Shown: positions 1-13,701, counted from the stretch's first letter. The stretch: 64,000 bases of DNA from Mortierella sp. BCC40632 (GCA_011634665.1 WAEK01000021.1:298501-362500), one strand, 5' to 3'. The notes: generated by a model not told the origin, from the letters alone. A program made the numbers and translations.

Positions 1-968
1 TGGATGGATGGTCAGTCGAGAAAAGGAAGAAGGTGGAGGATGGAGGGGAAACGCAGAAGGACTGAAAGCATTAGGGTAATGTGACATACCCCGGCAGCTA
101 GGAAAAATAGGAAGATATGAATGCCTCTGGCAGCGGCCCTGCTGAACATGTCGATGGCGGCCGTTCAAGCGCGAGGGCAGTGTGACACGAAGAAGGTAAT
201 CGATTCGAGAGTAGGATCTGGGTGTTGCAGAGAAGTGAGGATGGATGTATGGATGGATACCCACAGGAGGATTAGAATGGGGAAAGAGGAAGAATGAAGA
301 GAATGGTTGGAATGGAATCGATGGATTCACAACGGAAGGGTCGATGGACAAGCAAAGAGGAGATAAAAAATATAAAAAAAAGGACGATGGGGAGAGAGGA
401 GGACCAACGGAACGGGCGGGACGGTGTTGCCTGGCTGGGTAGAAGAGAAAGACGGGAGAGAGAGGGAGAGCGAGTGAGAGAGTGAGTAAACCAGAAGTGG
501 ACCCATTGCGGAGTCATAAAAATTAAGCATTCATTCATTGGACTCCGCCAGTACTCCTCCTCTTCTCGACCTGAGACTATTGCGACGCGTTGGAACGTGT
601 TGCTCGACTCATCGTTGAGGCTGTGTGCGTGTGTGTGTGATGTGGGGGCGAACAGGAAGCGTTGATGATTAAACTTGGTGATGGTGCCCGTGCACCTGGC
701 GCCACTCAACTACTTCAGACATCAGCCAAACTCAACAAGTCACCTGCCTCGCCTTGTCTGTTCTGTATGGAGTGCGATCAATGTTCCCCTTCTCACGGGA
801 CTCGGCCCTCTGATAAAAAGAGGCCCACTCTCGCTCGTTCCGCTTTTCCTTCTTCTACATTCTCTACACACTCCTTTGCCTCTCTCTCCACACCCCACAC
901 TCGCACTCACCCACACTCACACTCTTCCCCTCTCCTCTTTTTTTTAAAAAAAACCCCTAACCAGAACC
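1..968. other. Upstream region of the NDUFA4-like gene
   Basis: No convincing coding region. The first ~500 bases are purine-rich, and the frames open there translate only as low-complexity Arg/Glu or Ser/Leu runs. From about 870 to 945 the + strand is strongly pyrimidine-rich (CT/CACT units), then a T run and an A run sit just before the start codon at 969. This is probably promoter and 5' leader of the downstream gene. Confidence 0.6.
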
Positions 969-1548
969 ATGGCCGGCGTCGTTCACCTCGTCAAGACCAA
1001 CCCCGCTCTCGCTCCTCTCTTCCTGTTTGGAGGCTCCGGCATCATCGGTGGTGTTGCGTACGTTCACTTTGTTCACTACTCCTCTCTTGTTCTCTTACCT
1101 TCAGTAGCTCCTCTACCCAGCTCTTCAAACTAACCACACTCATCCTTTGATGCTTACCACCTCTACAGTTACATTGGCCACTGCTTGAAGAACGGACCAG
1201 ATGTCATTATCAACAAGTCTGCTGCCGAAAAGCCATGGAACCGCATCCAGCCCCATGAGAATGCCAAGGTAACGAGAGTTCCCTCCCGCCTTTCCTTCCT
1301 CCGTGGACTCGTCAGAGAACGATTCTGCTCGCACAGCTCAGGTCTAGACTCCAGGAAACGTCAGCGCCTCGAATCTCTCATGCCCCTTTTCAGCAACGCA
1401 TCACTTTGGTCCCACTCGTCCCAGCATGCACGCGTCCGAAAGAAACTAACTTTTCTCCTCTCTGAACTTGTAATAGCTCTGGTCCCCTAACAAGGAGTTC
1501 TGGCAGGACCGCAAGGAGCGCTCAGAGCAATTGAAGCGCAAGATCTAA
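969..1548 (+). CDS. NDUFA4/MLRQ-type small mitochondrial respiratory-chain subunit
   Basis: Three exons (969-1057, 1169-1268, 1477-1548) with GT-AG junctions join in phase to an 86-residue protein, the usual size for the MLRQ/NDUFA4 (B12D-like) family. A Lys-containing N-terminus is followed by one hydrophobic Gly-rich segment at about residues 12-36 (APLFLFGGSGIIGGVAYIG). A charged C-terminal tail contains the family-like PWNRIQPHENAK and NKEFWQDRKERSEQL stretches. Family knowledge: these proteins sit in the inner mitochondrial membrane, originally assigned to complex I and in mammals reassigned to cytochrome c oxidase; which complex applies here cannot be read from sequence. The ATG lies in a good context (accATGGCC) after a CT-rich leader. 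An AATAAA occurs about 170 bases after the stop. Confidence 0.85.
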
Positions 1549-3587
1549 AGGCCCTATTTTATGGCCTCACTCTTCAGAGACACTAGCGCAGATGGTGACT
1601 CTGGAGTCGTGTCTGGAGCATTACCCTTGACGGTTACTGTTCCTGGCCAACTAGTTCAACCTCTTTCTCTCTACTCTCCACTCTCCACTCCCCTTTTTCT
1701 GTACAGATTCTTTAAAGAATAAACGGCTACTAAGAAGCCAGTATTGTTGACAAACTGCCTTTATCTTTTTTACCTTGCTATCCTGCTTTGTCGGCTGCCA
1801 TGGAGCCGACGCTTTGGTTCACTTTTTACTCCAGCCGAGGAGGAAAGACTTTTCCCCTCCCTCTGCCTATCGGTAAAAGCGCAGGTCATGCAAAAAAAAA
1901 AAAAAAAAAACAGCGGATGTATCGGCGCCGAGAAAGTACTGTCTTCTGCGCCGCTCCCTCATTCATCTCGGTGCTCTCATCCCAGCCAAAGTTTTTTCCC
2001 CACACAGAGAAGCCCAATTTTCCCTTCTCCTTGGGCAAAGATCACTATCTGGAGGAAAAAGGTTTTCCTCTTGTTCACACACTTACGCACACTCACACGC
2101 TCGCATACACAACATACACATACACGTATGCATATTCACTGTCTCTTTCTTGGCTTGTGATCATGCGAGTCCCCGTTTCCCCAGTCAAAGGTCCCTCCCT
2201 CCCTAGCATGATTGGAAGAAGGGAAAAAAAAAGGGCAGCTTATCTGGGCTCCTGTTGGGCGATTAATGTCCATACATTTTTTTAGTGAGTTCGAGCTCCA
2301 TGCACCAGACAAGGACACGATACACAGGGTACACAAAATGTCCAGGGACAGGGACAGGGGTAATCTCTCTTTCTCTTTTGCTTGCACATTTTCTATTCGT
2401 TGCCTGCTTGGACGAACCACATGGAGCCAGGTAGTGAGGACCCGGCGGCCAATCATGCGAGCACCACACATGGGGAGATAGACTGCCATAGACTGAGACC
2501 GAGAGGAAAGATTGCCCGCACTTCCTGGGAAGGAGCGCAGTGCTGTTGAAAATGTACAAGTGACGAAGTAGAGCAAAGTAACTGGCAGTTGAGAGGGAGA
2601 GAAAGGGAGGCAGAGCACGAACCGATCGTTACACCTTCCAGAGGACGAAGCGAGATTGAGCAAACAAAACGTACCAATCCAAAAAAGACTGCGTTGATGG
2701 GTTACTGAAAGTCGAGGCTGAAGGAGGGACCCGGAAGGTCACATGTGCCAGGCAGCCACTCCACTGAGCGTTGAGCATTCAGGAGTCATTGTCATCCTAT
2801 AGCCATTTTGGAAAGATGCCGGCCCCAGTAAAAAAAAAAGCTACAGCCTGTTGATAGGTTAGTGGACACAGAGTCCAATTGGGCATTTTTTTTTATGTTC
2901 CTCTGCCATCCGCACACTATCCCAACTAAATAAAGAACCAAGTTTGTCACAGCTGATTTGTCCCGCCTCCGTCGCGTCATGACTCGAGCTGAACGAGCAC
3001 TCAAGGTACACTGTCAAGAATATAGCCCGGATGTCTGCAGAAAGGGGCTTGTCCAACCGAAGGACGAGATGAGATCTTGCTGCACGACTGGAACTTGGCA
3101 AAAATAAGAAAAGAAAAGAAAAGAAAAAAAAAGTCGCACAGTTTTTCTGGTCACCGTCCCAATGGATCTCTTTTCACAAGCATACGAACAGATAGAGTGT
3201 AGCGGCAGTCAAGTCAAAATTGCTTTGACCTCCCCACAAAATTTGGTCCGCTCGCAAGACTGGGGCATCTCTTACCAACTTTTTCGAGGAGCAATCCGTA
3301 TTTTTTTTTGTTCTTCTCAATTTTTGTCTTGGCTGACCTACAGACAGGTGAGCCAACTGGGTCTGGCTGGAGTAAAGGCACAACAATGATACAGGTGGAC
3401 TGACAAAAAGCGTACACTGCAAATTTCAACTCACTTAAAGACCTTTTCCGGTCAAGCATCGGCCACTGCATCAACTTTTTTTTTTTTTTTTTTTTTTTTT
3501 TACACTTTATAGTTATATTTGCCTTTCAAGTGAGTGGAATATACCTGCTATTCTTCGTCAACAAAACAAAAATCCACATTCTCATTT
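1549..3587. other. Intergenic region, NDUFA4-like to HRD3
   Basis: The region holds the 3' UTR of the + strand gene and, at its right end, that of the - strand HRD3 gene. It has several A or T homopolymers (near 1890-1909 and 3478-3502) and short CA-rich patches. Open frames on both strands are short and compositionally random; I see no gene. Confidence 0.6.
1718..1723 (+). terminator. Polyadenylation signal AATAAA
   Basis: An exact AATAAA lies 170 bases after the stop codon of the NDUFA4-like gene, a plausible 3' end signal. Confidence 0.5.
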
Positions 3588-5983
3588 TTAACCGCCTGCA
3601 GCGTAGTACGCGAATCGGCCTGGAGCATGGGGGTCACCAGGGAGACCCTCAACAGGCGCGCGGCCGTCATTGTCGTCATCGTTGTCGTTACGATTATTAT
3701 TGTTGTTCCGCTGCGGTTGCTGTGGTCGGTTTTGTTGATTGTTGTTCGCAACACCAAAGCGGAACTGACGGACATACATCAGATAACCAAATAGCATACA
3801 TAACACAAGAATCACCAAGCTTTCCATCAGGTCTTCATCCTCAAGTGCAAGCGCATCGGCATCCTCCTCTGCACCGGCCTGGCGGTGTCGAGTGGGTTGA
3901 CGGGAGGAGCCGGTCTCGCCATTGGACAAATCATTGTCGTCAACAAGGTCCCATTTACGACGGTCGGGATCACTTGCATCCTGACTACCAGAATTGGGTT
4001 TTTGTTTCGATGGACCAGAACCACCACCGGAGGTGCTTGAGGATGAGCTCGATTTGCCACCAATCGACCAGAACGAGCCACCTGAGGCTCCAGTGTCACC
4101 GCCAGTGATAGAGTTCCAGATGTACCGTGCGTTCAACTTTATCAGGGACAGGCTCACAGGCATGACTGCCCATGAGTTGGTTGAAAGAGATGTGTCATAA
4201 TATCGCTTGGCAAGATTGAAATCCTATACGAGAATCGTTTTTTTTTTTTTTTTTTTTCTCGTTAGTACATTCGCGTCGCTTCTGTTCTCTCCAATGGCGG
4301 ACGGTTCCTATTTTTTTTCTTATCTCTCTTTCTCCATAATAACATCTTCAAAAAAAAAAAAAAAGAAAAGCAAAAGTCAACCTTACCTTGGCAACTCCAA
4401 TACCGTTCTCATGCATCCAGCCAAGGTTCCACATGGCAATTGCCGACTTTTCGGAATCGGCTGCCACCTGATAACATGCCGCCGCCTTTTTGAAATCGCT
4501 TTCTGTTCCGATACCAGTAAAATAATAATCTCCCATCTTGACCCGGGCATCTACATCGCCTTGATTTGCTGAACGGGTCCAATAAACAAGGGCCATCTCC
4601 AGTAGCCTGGAAGGCGTGCCTAGACTGATGAGAGCTGATTCCGTGATAGCCATTAAAGCTGTGCGCCCAGGTGTTGTCAAAGAGGTGAAGTAATAGGAGG
4701 ATGGAAGTTCTATTGATTAATTAGAGGAAGAAAGGTGAAAGAAAAGAAGAAAAAAAAAATCAGAGTTAGAACCATCAGCTCAATCTGCATTATAACCAAA
4801 TCATGGTATTAGGTACGGGTTTACACATCTGATGAGCTAGTTTTGGTACCTCTGTCAAGGATCCAAGCAAAGTTGGATTGTCCAATCTCGATACCACGCT
4901 CTGCCGCTTGAAGATAGCCAATAGCGGCGTATTCAATATCGCCAGCCTGATACGCTTTTTGGGAGTCCTGGAAAAGTGGGGTATCCCATTCACCTTCCTC
5001 AGCAACATATTTAAAGTACTAATCGATCAAATGAGAGTAGAGGATTACCATGTTAGACCTAAGCGACCATACCCAAGCTTCTTAAAAAAAAAACCTACTC
5101 TTGCTGCCTCTTCGCATCGCTTAGGGGTTCCGTATCCATGGTAATAGATTTCACCTAGTTGGTAGATTGCCTGGAAATGTTGGCGTTTGGCAGCCTCCTC
5201 GAACATTCGGTGCGCATGGGTGTAATACTTGGGATCCTCTACAGAAAAGGCAAAAAAAATACACGCATGAGTTAACTTTCGCGTCGAGCAAATAGTAGAA
5301 AAGTAACGACATGATTTGGCACGCGGGGTTTTTGGCAAGCAAGGAGTGTAATGTGTAAAGTCACATACGCATATAAAGGAGGCCCATATTGACCTTCGCA
5401 TCATGGTTTCCAAGCTCTGCTGCCTTTTTAAAACACTCGTGGGCCTTGACAGGGTCCACCTTGAGTCCCGCAGCACCTCTCATATACATAGTTCCCAGTC
5501 CATTCAGGGCCATGGCGTTATTCTATGCAAAGGTCCCGACAATCAACAAATTCGTGGTTAGAAATATACCCACAAGTCCGTCCCTTGGTCCTTGTAATTT
5601 TGATCCGCTTCCTTTTTGGGCTGCACACTTACCACAGCCGACCCCTTGGTGAACCAATCCAAAGCCATTCTCTCGTCCATCTCAAAGCCCTCGCCTCGCC
5701 AGTACATCCTTCCTAGATAGGCAGCAGCATCGCCCGCATCCTGAGCCTCCGAAGGTCGTTGCTCCTTGGCTTCCAAGATGAGGTTCTTGGTGGTTAACTT
5801 GGGGGTGAAAAAGGCCTCGGCGACCTTTTTCAGATATCGGCCTGCCTTTTGGTAGTCTCGGGGAATGGGAGTAGCGCCTGCATTCCCCAAGTAGAAAAGA
5901 ACACCAAGTTCAACCTATATTGAGTAGTGTTTTCATATACACCAGACAAAAAAAAAAAAGATTAACCTCGTGTAAGAAAAGAG

Positions 5984-6018
<35 letters not shown>

Positions 6019-7616
6019 GTGAAAGCCCTGTCTTTTGCTCAGGCTGTAACCACTAAAAAAAAAAAAAAAGTCGGATCCTAACCTGCGCGGCTCTGGCTTC
6101 AGGGCCATCTCGACGAGCAATGTACTGACGGAAATCGATAAAGTCCCTGATCTCACTGGCAAGAGGCATATCCAAAGAAGCACCAGACCCACTTGCTCCC
6201 GATCCGTAAGCTCCACTATTAGCATCCTTCAATCGAATCTTGATGGGGAGCAGCGTGCGACCCAATGGTGGTTCACTCTGATAAATTGCGTGAGCTAAAA
6301 AGGGCACAGAATTGTTAGCTTTGGAGCTCACTGATCTCCATTCAATAGTCGAGACTGAAAAAAAAAAAAAACGTACCCTTGTCTGCAGCGCGTTTGTAGT
6401 ACCAGACCGAGTCCTCGCAGCTCTTTTTGGTTCCAATGCCGAAGAAATACTTGTATCCAAGGGTTAACTCAGCAGCGGTGTTGTTTCCAAGCGCCGCAAA
6501 AGAGGTGTACAGGACAGCCTTCGCCTCATCCCGTTCGACAACATCGCCCAGCCCGGTTGAATAAAAAAAGCCCACCATCTGCTGCGCCGTGGCATTTCCT
6601 GAACGATCCGCCAAATCAGCATACATGTCAAAGGCCTGAGTCAAGTCGCGTCTTGCCTTGTACTGTCCATGCTAGAAAGTCAAACGAACAAGGGTGACAA
6701 AAAACATATCGAGGGGTCCTTTAGTATGATCACCTGGGTTGCCATTTCTCTGGAACTTGTTGGACCTCATACAAAGAAAATAAAAAGGTCATTTGCTGAG
6801 GTTTCAATGAGTTCTTACAAAGTGAATGTTGGCGAGAGTCCAGAGGGCATCGTCATTGTCGTACTCATATCCAGCTTCGTGCAGCATGTCCATTGCCTTG
6901 GCGATAGTAGAGTCCCGATGGCGTTGGAAAGTAGACTTGGGATCCTCTCCATCCTTGGTCGTCATTGTCGAGCCAGTGGTCGATGAGGCTGGGTTAGAGC
7001 GGAGAAAGGATAAAAACCCTTGAGTCACTAAACGGAGGGCTGCTGGTAGGATGCCTCTTTGTTTTTCCAATTCGTCCGACAGAAGGGATCTCGCAAAAGA
7101 GGACGATCGCTTAATAAACACGCGATCCTCGATATTGATCAGTGATAGCTCCAATAGCTGAGCAGCTTCCTGGTAGAGCTTGATGCCTACGGGTCCCAGA
7201 AGGTTGCAAGTAGAGAGGGATCGAGATCAGTTGAAAGGGAGATTAGTTTCCATATCAGGATCATCTCAACGTTGGTGTATCTCGGCCGTGGCATGCATGC
7301 CTGTAACAACAACACACCTCGCTCAGTCTTGTCCTGCTGTGTATTTTCCGCCGCACTGTCCTTAAACTTGACGACTTCAAGAATGGGTTCATCAGTGTCC
7401 TGGTTTGAAGTCAGGAGAATCGGGTTCTGTTGAGATTCCGAGGCATGAGCAACGAGCAATAGTGCTGCAAAGACTAGATTACGAAAAGCAGAGCCATTAG
7501 ATGTCCCGCTCGACCAACATGTGGAGTCATCTTGAGAAGAAAGGACCGCGGAGGAAAGGCTTGGTACCTGTGCAGCCCAGAAGGGCTTTTTTCCCGAGGG
7601 TTCTTTTGACCTTCAT
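3588..7616 (-). CDS. HRD3: HRD3/SEL1L-type Sel1-repeat ER-associated degradation protein
   Basis: Eleven exons join in phase: 7568-7616, 7318-7473, 6819-7186, 6377-6671, 6083-6294, 5633-5914, 5369-5522, 5099-5238, 4850-5018, 4387-4709 and 3588-4223. The product is 927 residues. It begins with a signal peptide (Lys/Arg start, then FAALLLVAHASES, about residues 1-28). Many Sel1-like repeats follow, recognisable as ALG..GxMYxRGxG units such as ALNGLGTMYMRGAAG, AAAYLGRMYWRGEGF and QLGEIYYHGYGTPK. Near the C-terminus is one membrane segment (LMESLVILVLCMLFGYLMYV) and a short Asn/Asp-rich tail. This signal, Sel1 array, single-TM architecture is that of yeast Hrd3 and animal SEL1L, the lumenal substrate-recruiting partner of the Hrd1 ubiquitin ligase. 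The gene is divergent from SOG2 across about 515 bp. A general Sel1 protein is the alternative, but the TM position and length favour HRD3. Confidence 0.9.
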
Positions 7617-8131
7617 GCCCTCTAGAGGTCTAATGAGAGAAGATTGAGGGTCGTTTTTGAGATGAGAATGCTGGTCGAATGCTATTGGGTAGAGAGGAGG
7701 AGGGAAGGAGGGAAGGAGGGAGGGGAGAGGATGGGGCATTCGATGCCATGGCTGGGGGTTAAATGACCTCCGACCGACCAAGGTCACGTGAAAGGGCAAG
7801 AATTCGAAACTCGCATGCATCCGTCCGTCCTTCAAAGTTCCAGCACTCTCTTGCCCCGCCCCCTCTCTCTCTCTCTCTCCCGCTCTCTCTCACTCTCCCA
7901 TCTAGAATCACACGCTCTCCATACAACAAGCCAAGCGGGACGCTTCATCCGACATTTCCCCTTCACGATCTTTCATTGCTTGTTATCTCATCATTTCTTT
8001 TTGCAAACGGCTCTAAGTGTCACCGATAGCGCTCACCATCTCTCCTTCAGCATTTCCTTTCCTTTTTCCTTCTTCTTTTTTCACTCTTTCAAAAAAAAAA
8101 AAAAAAAGGCAGCGACTGACCCCCTTGTCCC
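7617..8131. promoter_or_regulatory. Divergent promoter between HRD3 and SOG2
   Basis: A 515 bp intergenic segment separates two divergently transcribed starts. It has a purine-rich block at about 7689-7737 (pyrimidine-rich on the HRD3 coding strand) and a CT-repeat block at about 7860-7912 (pyrimidine-rich on the SOG2 coding strand). So each gene has its own coding-strand CT tract. A run of about 18 A residues lies 25 bases before the SOG2 ATG. Confidence 0.6.
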
Positions 8132-11100
8132 ATGTCGCAGGGCGAAGAGGGAGGAGGTGGAGGCAGTGGCGCTCCTGGAACCACGCCGGCCACAGGAGCA
8201 ACCGAAAACAGGAACTCGAATGGGAACAATGTGATGGACCTCATTACAGAGCGTCAGAGGGCCGATGGTAACACTCAAATTCTGGACCTCTCCAGCGCGC
8301 ACCTGGATGCATTCCCGACTGAAATCGAATTCCTTCGAGACGTCCTGGAAAAGTAAGTGTCCTCCGTGGTGATTTGCCTGCGCGTGTGCCTGCTGCGTTG
8401 CAGTAGGACTCCAGATGGCTCTTTTTTTTTCTCTCATTCTTTTTATTCCTTTCAAAAGGGCCCTTGGCGCGACAGGCGCGCATTCCGATGCTGGCGATTC
8501 CTTGTGCCGCCATCTCTGTGTTTCGCGGGAGGGAGCAAAGGAGTGGATGAGCATTTGCGGCGCTGGATTGCTTTCCTCTCCACCCGCTTCCCCATCTGAA
8601 AATAGAAATGTTCATGTGCCCAGACTTGCATTCTCCATGTCGAGTTTTCAATGCGCATGTGTCCAAGTATCTTGTGACTCTTTGACACAGATTCCGACAG
8701 ACAGCGGACAAACAGCAGAAAGTTCAATGCAACACGTTCAATCGGCAATACGGAGATATGCCCTTTTGCTATTCAGGGAGAGAACCTTACTATGGAGACA
8801 CATGCATCGCTTGGCGTACACTCAAAGGGCAAGGCTGCACCCTCGCAGCCTTTCAAAGAAGATAGGAAGGGGAAGAGGAGGGGTCATTTTTTCAGGGACT
8901 TTACCATCCTCGATACTCCCTGCAGCCAGAGAAGAAGGTCTTGAGAAGGGTCGCGATGAGAGGGGGAAAAAAAAGAAAAAAGTGAGGGCAGCATAGCATG
9001 CATAGGCATGTTAGGCATAGCTTGAACAAAAAGATGTGTATTGTGCATTCGTTCTGGGGGGGGGGTGTCCCGATGTAATGGTGCATGATTTGATCCGCTT
9101 TGTCAATCAAGTGGATTACTGTCCATAGCATATCCCTGGCCCCTGATGTTCAACCCAACACACTGACTCTACGGCCTCTTCTTCACTTTCCCTGTCCTTG
9201 GACCAAAAAATCTAGGCTGACTATGAGCCATAATTCCATCAAGACCCTGCCGCTGCAGCTCAACATGTTTAAAAGTCTTCGCTACCTCAACATTCGTGCC
9301 AACTCTATTAGGATGTTTCCTCCAGTGGTATGGTCCATGAGTGCATCTCTGAAAAAAGTTATTACAGGAGCCATTGTGGACTCTGGGGCTAACATAGCGT
9401 CTACCTTGGGGGCCCATAATTAGCTTTGTCAACTTCCGAGCCTAGAGATCCTGGACATGAGTCGAAACAAGATCACAAGCTTTCCTGAAAGTTTTGGAAA
9501 CTTGATGAGCCTCCGAGTATGTATTTTTTTTTATCCTGCCTCACCCCAGGGTCCTTCAGCGGCCATTTGCTCTTCAAGTTCCACATTCTTACTGTTTACC
9601 ATAACTATGGCATCTATAGGTTCTGAGCATTTCCAGGAATCGAATTTCAACCATTCCGACATATATTGGCGATATGAATCAACTCCAATACCTCAAAATC
9701 GAACAAAACCCGCTTTCATTCCCTCCTCCTGAAGTGGTTGATACCTCGAAACCAATTATGGGCGCTTGGCTTGTTCGCTTAAAATCGTTTTTGAACGCAC
9801 AAAAATGTAACTAAAATGAAATGAGCCCATCCCCCGATAGGCGCGGTCGCTTATTTCATGATCGTATACTGGAACTGAACGCTCGTACAACCACTGAAAA
9901 AGACTGTCGAGAGTCCAAACTCATTTTGTGATTTACTTTTCATGACCTATCCTAGTTCAACCATCCGATATTGAAGGCAGGACTGTCAGGAAAATGAACG
10001 GCGATCATGACCCTATTGCGCTCCAGGATCACAATACAGCGGCACGGCGTGGCGCACGCTCGGCCTCATTAGAAAGTCTGGGCGTCCCTGCAACACATCG
10101 TCAGAGCAGGAGTGAGCCCGGATTGCGTCTCAGTATTCCCAGTGGAATGGAACGCCCAACTCACCTCGCCCCAGGAATGATACCAGATTCAACAGCGCCC
10201 GCCAAGCTTTCGCGGGCAAATAGTCAACAGGGCCAAGGCGGAGACCAATACCGCTTTATCAGTCATACGAGAGGTGTGTCGGGCGATTCGACAAGCTCTT
10301 TTGGTAGTACCTCCTCCAATGACTGTGATAAACACTGCGATTTATACTTCCAACGACTCGCAACCCAAGCACCCTTGCCTCATCCACTACCAGGAGATCG
10401 TATCCGGTTGGTGGAATCGGCTCGTGGGATTCTATTTGCATTATCTCAGATCTACAGGGCGATCAAACAGTGCGTGAACTGCTCAACGGACGAAAAGTTC
10501 GGCTCCATGTTCAGTCGACTGTTACAGGGAGCCAATATGACCATGTCACGCTTGATCCAGTCACTCGACCACTTTGATAGTTCAGCACAAGTCGGTGTGC
10601 CAGATCAGACAACATGCAACGAATTGTTGAGGTGTTGCGAATCCAACATTGCAGCCTTTAGAAAACTGGTCCAGGTGGTACAGTCGCAGATCAAGGCCAT
10701 CAGCTTGGTAACAGATGTACGCCTTGTCAGGAACCTTGTCTTGATGCTCCATGGGGCGCTCTCGGAGATCAGAATGGCATGGGACTCGCTTTTGCCTTTG
10801 ATACCGGCATCTGGAGAGCTAGGTATTGAAGCTGCTGAGACAGGGAATGCCTTGGCCAAGGAGCAGCTATTGCAGCATAATGCTGTTATGTCTACCTCGA
10901 CCCATCAACTGCACCTTAATCATCATAGCCATCATCCTGGTCACCTCATTGCGCAACCCGTTCATCCTGGACATCACCAACAACACCCATTTCAGCTTTC
11001 ACCAATCATGCAGGCAACTCCAACATGGCATTCGACATCCATGCCACAACGCGCCCAAAATCGCTCTGCAACTCTTGGCACTCACTCAACTGGCTCTTTT

Positions 11101-13485
11101 CAGCGTGATGAGGAGGAAGATGCACAGTTTTTCGTGATGGTAGAGCATGCAATTGATGCAGCGCGACGTGTCATTCAATGCTTGACAGAGACTTGCCTGA
11201 ATCGAGTGGAGAACCCATTGACTAGTCCTCAACACAAACCAATGCAGCGCTCGCGCTCCGTTTCGGCATCGCCTCCCAGGAGCTCTGGTAGCAGCGGTAG
11301 TAGCACAAGGAGCATAGGAAGCGTGAATGGAAAGCAGGATCAACCGGGCCGCACTCTAACGATGAGTCCACTGCAGCTTGCTACAGATACATCAACATCT
11401 GGTGTTCAACCTTCATCATCTGTATCTACCTCTAATGCTGTTGCCAACAACCCAAGGGCGGACACCAATGGCCTGATGAAGTCCCCCATGTTTGTACCTG
11501 TCGCTGACACTGTACCCTATACCAATGGACTCTGTCCCTCATCTCAGACCGATACTGACGCAACAGTATTAACATCGTCGATGACAACAATGACAACAAC
11601 AATGACAACAACCACTACGACTACAACCACGACAACGACCACGTCTGGAGCGAGTGATATGGCTGGATACCCGAGCTTCCCTGCTGGACAGGGCCAGAGT
11701 GATGAGGCACTGAAAAGTGAGCGGAGGCCAGGCACCCATTCTAAGGGTTCTTCCAGAGCGTCTATTGACCCTTCATTGCCTTCTATCCCACAGGATGAGG
11801 CTAGTGAAGCGAGCGCAGAGGATCAAACGCCGTCCTCAACCTCTGCCCCTGCCTCCGCTCCCACATCAATTCCCATCAGCTCTGGAATCTCTTCTGCCAT
11901 TGCTGCCTCGGTGATGGCTACGGCCACTGTCGCTCCAGTCTACGGTGCTGGCGCCAGATCTGCCAGCGTATCTGTAGTCTCTGGAGGGCAAAGTCTTCCT
12001 CCAAGCACAGCGTTTGCGCCTTCATCTCTTCCCAATACCTTCATGGCTGGCAACTTTAGCTCGGGCTCGTCCTATTCACATCCAATTACGCCTGGCCTAT
12101 CGTCGTTTTCGGCTCTAGCTACATTCCCGCTATCCACTTCTGGTGCGTCTTCGGTACCAGTATCCCAGCTTTGGCGTGAAATGAAGGACAGTCTGCTACA
12201 GATGACTGAAATGGTGAAACGACTCGACTTGGATTTAACCATGCTTCGGACGGAGGACCAACTCCACCATCAACACCAACACAACGGCTCCTATTCATCC
12301 ACCCACGGGGGACAGCACGCCCCTCACCCTCATGCACCCTCCCCACACTCGGCGACCCACCCCCACCCTTCACAACCTCACCAACAATTACTCTCGTATC
12401 CTCCTAATAGTGTGCATCCCGTGTCTGCGACATGGTCCAATGCTGGATCGGCCATGGACGATGCTAATGTGCTCCGCCGTCGTTTTGGGATGGGTGTTAA
12501 CGACTTTGCAAGAGCCGTAGTGTCCATTTCCTTCCTCATCCGGCAGATTTCATCTCTTTCCTCTGCAGTAAGTAACCCTGCAGCAGGAGGATCGACGGCC
12601 AACTCGACGCCATTGGCAACCTTGACTCGATCAGGCGCACAGGGAGCGCAACATGGACCACCGTCCACAATCACATCCACCACTATGACGACTACTCTGA
12701 TGAATTCAACCTCTATCCTTGAATCAAGCTCGACCTCAGGCCTTTCTGTTTCGTCGGCAACGCAGCCTGGCTCGTCCGCTAATATTGCTACAGCGATTCC
12801 TATTGCATTGTCAGCGACCCCCAGGGCGAGATCGGGGTCAAATGTTGAGGCTCATAACCTGGCCACACCCACGAATGGCTCTACTGTCAGCCTCCATGTG
12901 GCGGAAACATCCCCAGGTTCCAGAACCCCATCAACTGCTGTCTTGACAAGCTCTCCCGAAAAGCATTCCCAACCGACGTCCATGGCCCGACCTCCTTCTT
13001 CCTCTTCTACTGCGGTTCAACCACCATCATCACCCCAACAGGGAGCCGACGCACCGACAACGACTAGATACCAGCAACACACTATGTTGCAACAACAACA
13101 CGCCACATCTCTTCCTCCATTGTCCTCCTCTGCGCCCCAGCCACCATCGCTCACGTCTTCATCAATGGCCAGCCTTCCTTTGGCCCCACCACAGCCTGAG
13201 ATCTTTTCACGACATTTCCGAACGCATTTATCACAGCTGACCAAAATCACCAAGGAGTTGACGATGCGAATGCCGAAAACGTCGTTCCGAGAGTATTCAC
13301 TTTTGCAGAGCAATAGTAATAGTAGTAGTGGAAATGGTCCGGTCTTGACCTCAACCTCGGCTCCTCCCTCTGCAGGCGGAGGAGGAGTTGGATATGGGTA
13401 TGGATATGGACAACATAGCTATGGTTATGGGTCTGGACCAGTCGGTGCACATATCTTGGCCATGCGAAAAGGAAGTTTGATATGA
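8132..13485 (+). CDS. SOG2: SOG2-type leucine-rich-repeat protein of the RAM signalling network
   Basis: Five exons (8132-8352, 9216-9327, 9424-9516, 9620-9806, 9956-13485) join in phase to 1380 residues. After a Gly-rich N-terminus, residues about 45-190 are leucine-rich repeats (ILDLSSAHLDAFP, LTMSHNSIKTLPLQL, LRYLNIRANSIRMFP, LEILDMSRNKITSFP, LRVLSISRNRISTIP). A Cys-containing helical domain at about residues 328-490 (CDKHCDLYFQRL ... LHGALSEIRMAWDSLLP) matches the family-typical Sog2 region. The rest is a low-complexity Ser/Thr/Pro/His tail with a poly-Thr run (nt 11577-11645) and a C-terminal helix-like patch (FRTHLSQLTKITKELTMRM). Known role: Sog2 binds the Hym1-Cbk1 NDR-kinase module that controls polarised growth and cell separation. 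The frame is open across the exon 5 junction, so the start inside exon 5 at 9994 is not the real one. Confidence 0.9.
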
Positions 13486-13619
13486 TCTCTTTCACCTTCT
13501 CTCTCTTTCTTTCTCTCTTTCTCTCTCTTTGTCTCTTGATTTTATTTTATTTTATTTTTTATACTCGTTCTCTCCACTCCTATTTTCCCTCTCTCCTCCC
13601 ATTCCCTTCAACAATGTGT

Positions 13620-13625
13620 AATAAA
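13620..13625 (+). terminator. Polyadenylation signal AATAAA
   Basis: AATAAA opens a long A run 135 bases after the SOG2 stop codon, a likely 3' end signal. Confidence 0.45.
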
Positions 13626-13660
13626 AAAAAAAAAAAAAAGACGGGTCCAAGCGACGTATG

Positions 13661-13665
13661 TTTTT

Positions 13666-13700
<35 letters not shown>
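13661..13700. repeat. (TTTA)n microsatellite
   Basis: About nine consecutive TTTA units in the SOG2 3' flank, bounded by T and A runs. Confidence 0.9.

Positions 13701-13701
<1 letters not shown>

Noticed and set aside
272..709. 145-codon - strand frame near the left edge
   Set aside because: Translates as low-complexity Ser/Leu/His/Phe from purine-rich DNA; no splice structure, domain or start context supporting a gene.
9994..13485. Separate gene starting at ATG 9994
   Set aside because: The frame continues upstream through a good acceptor at 9955 into the leucine-rich-repeat exons; together they make a typical SOG2 protein.
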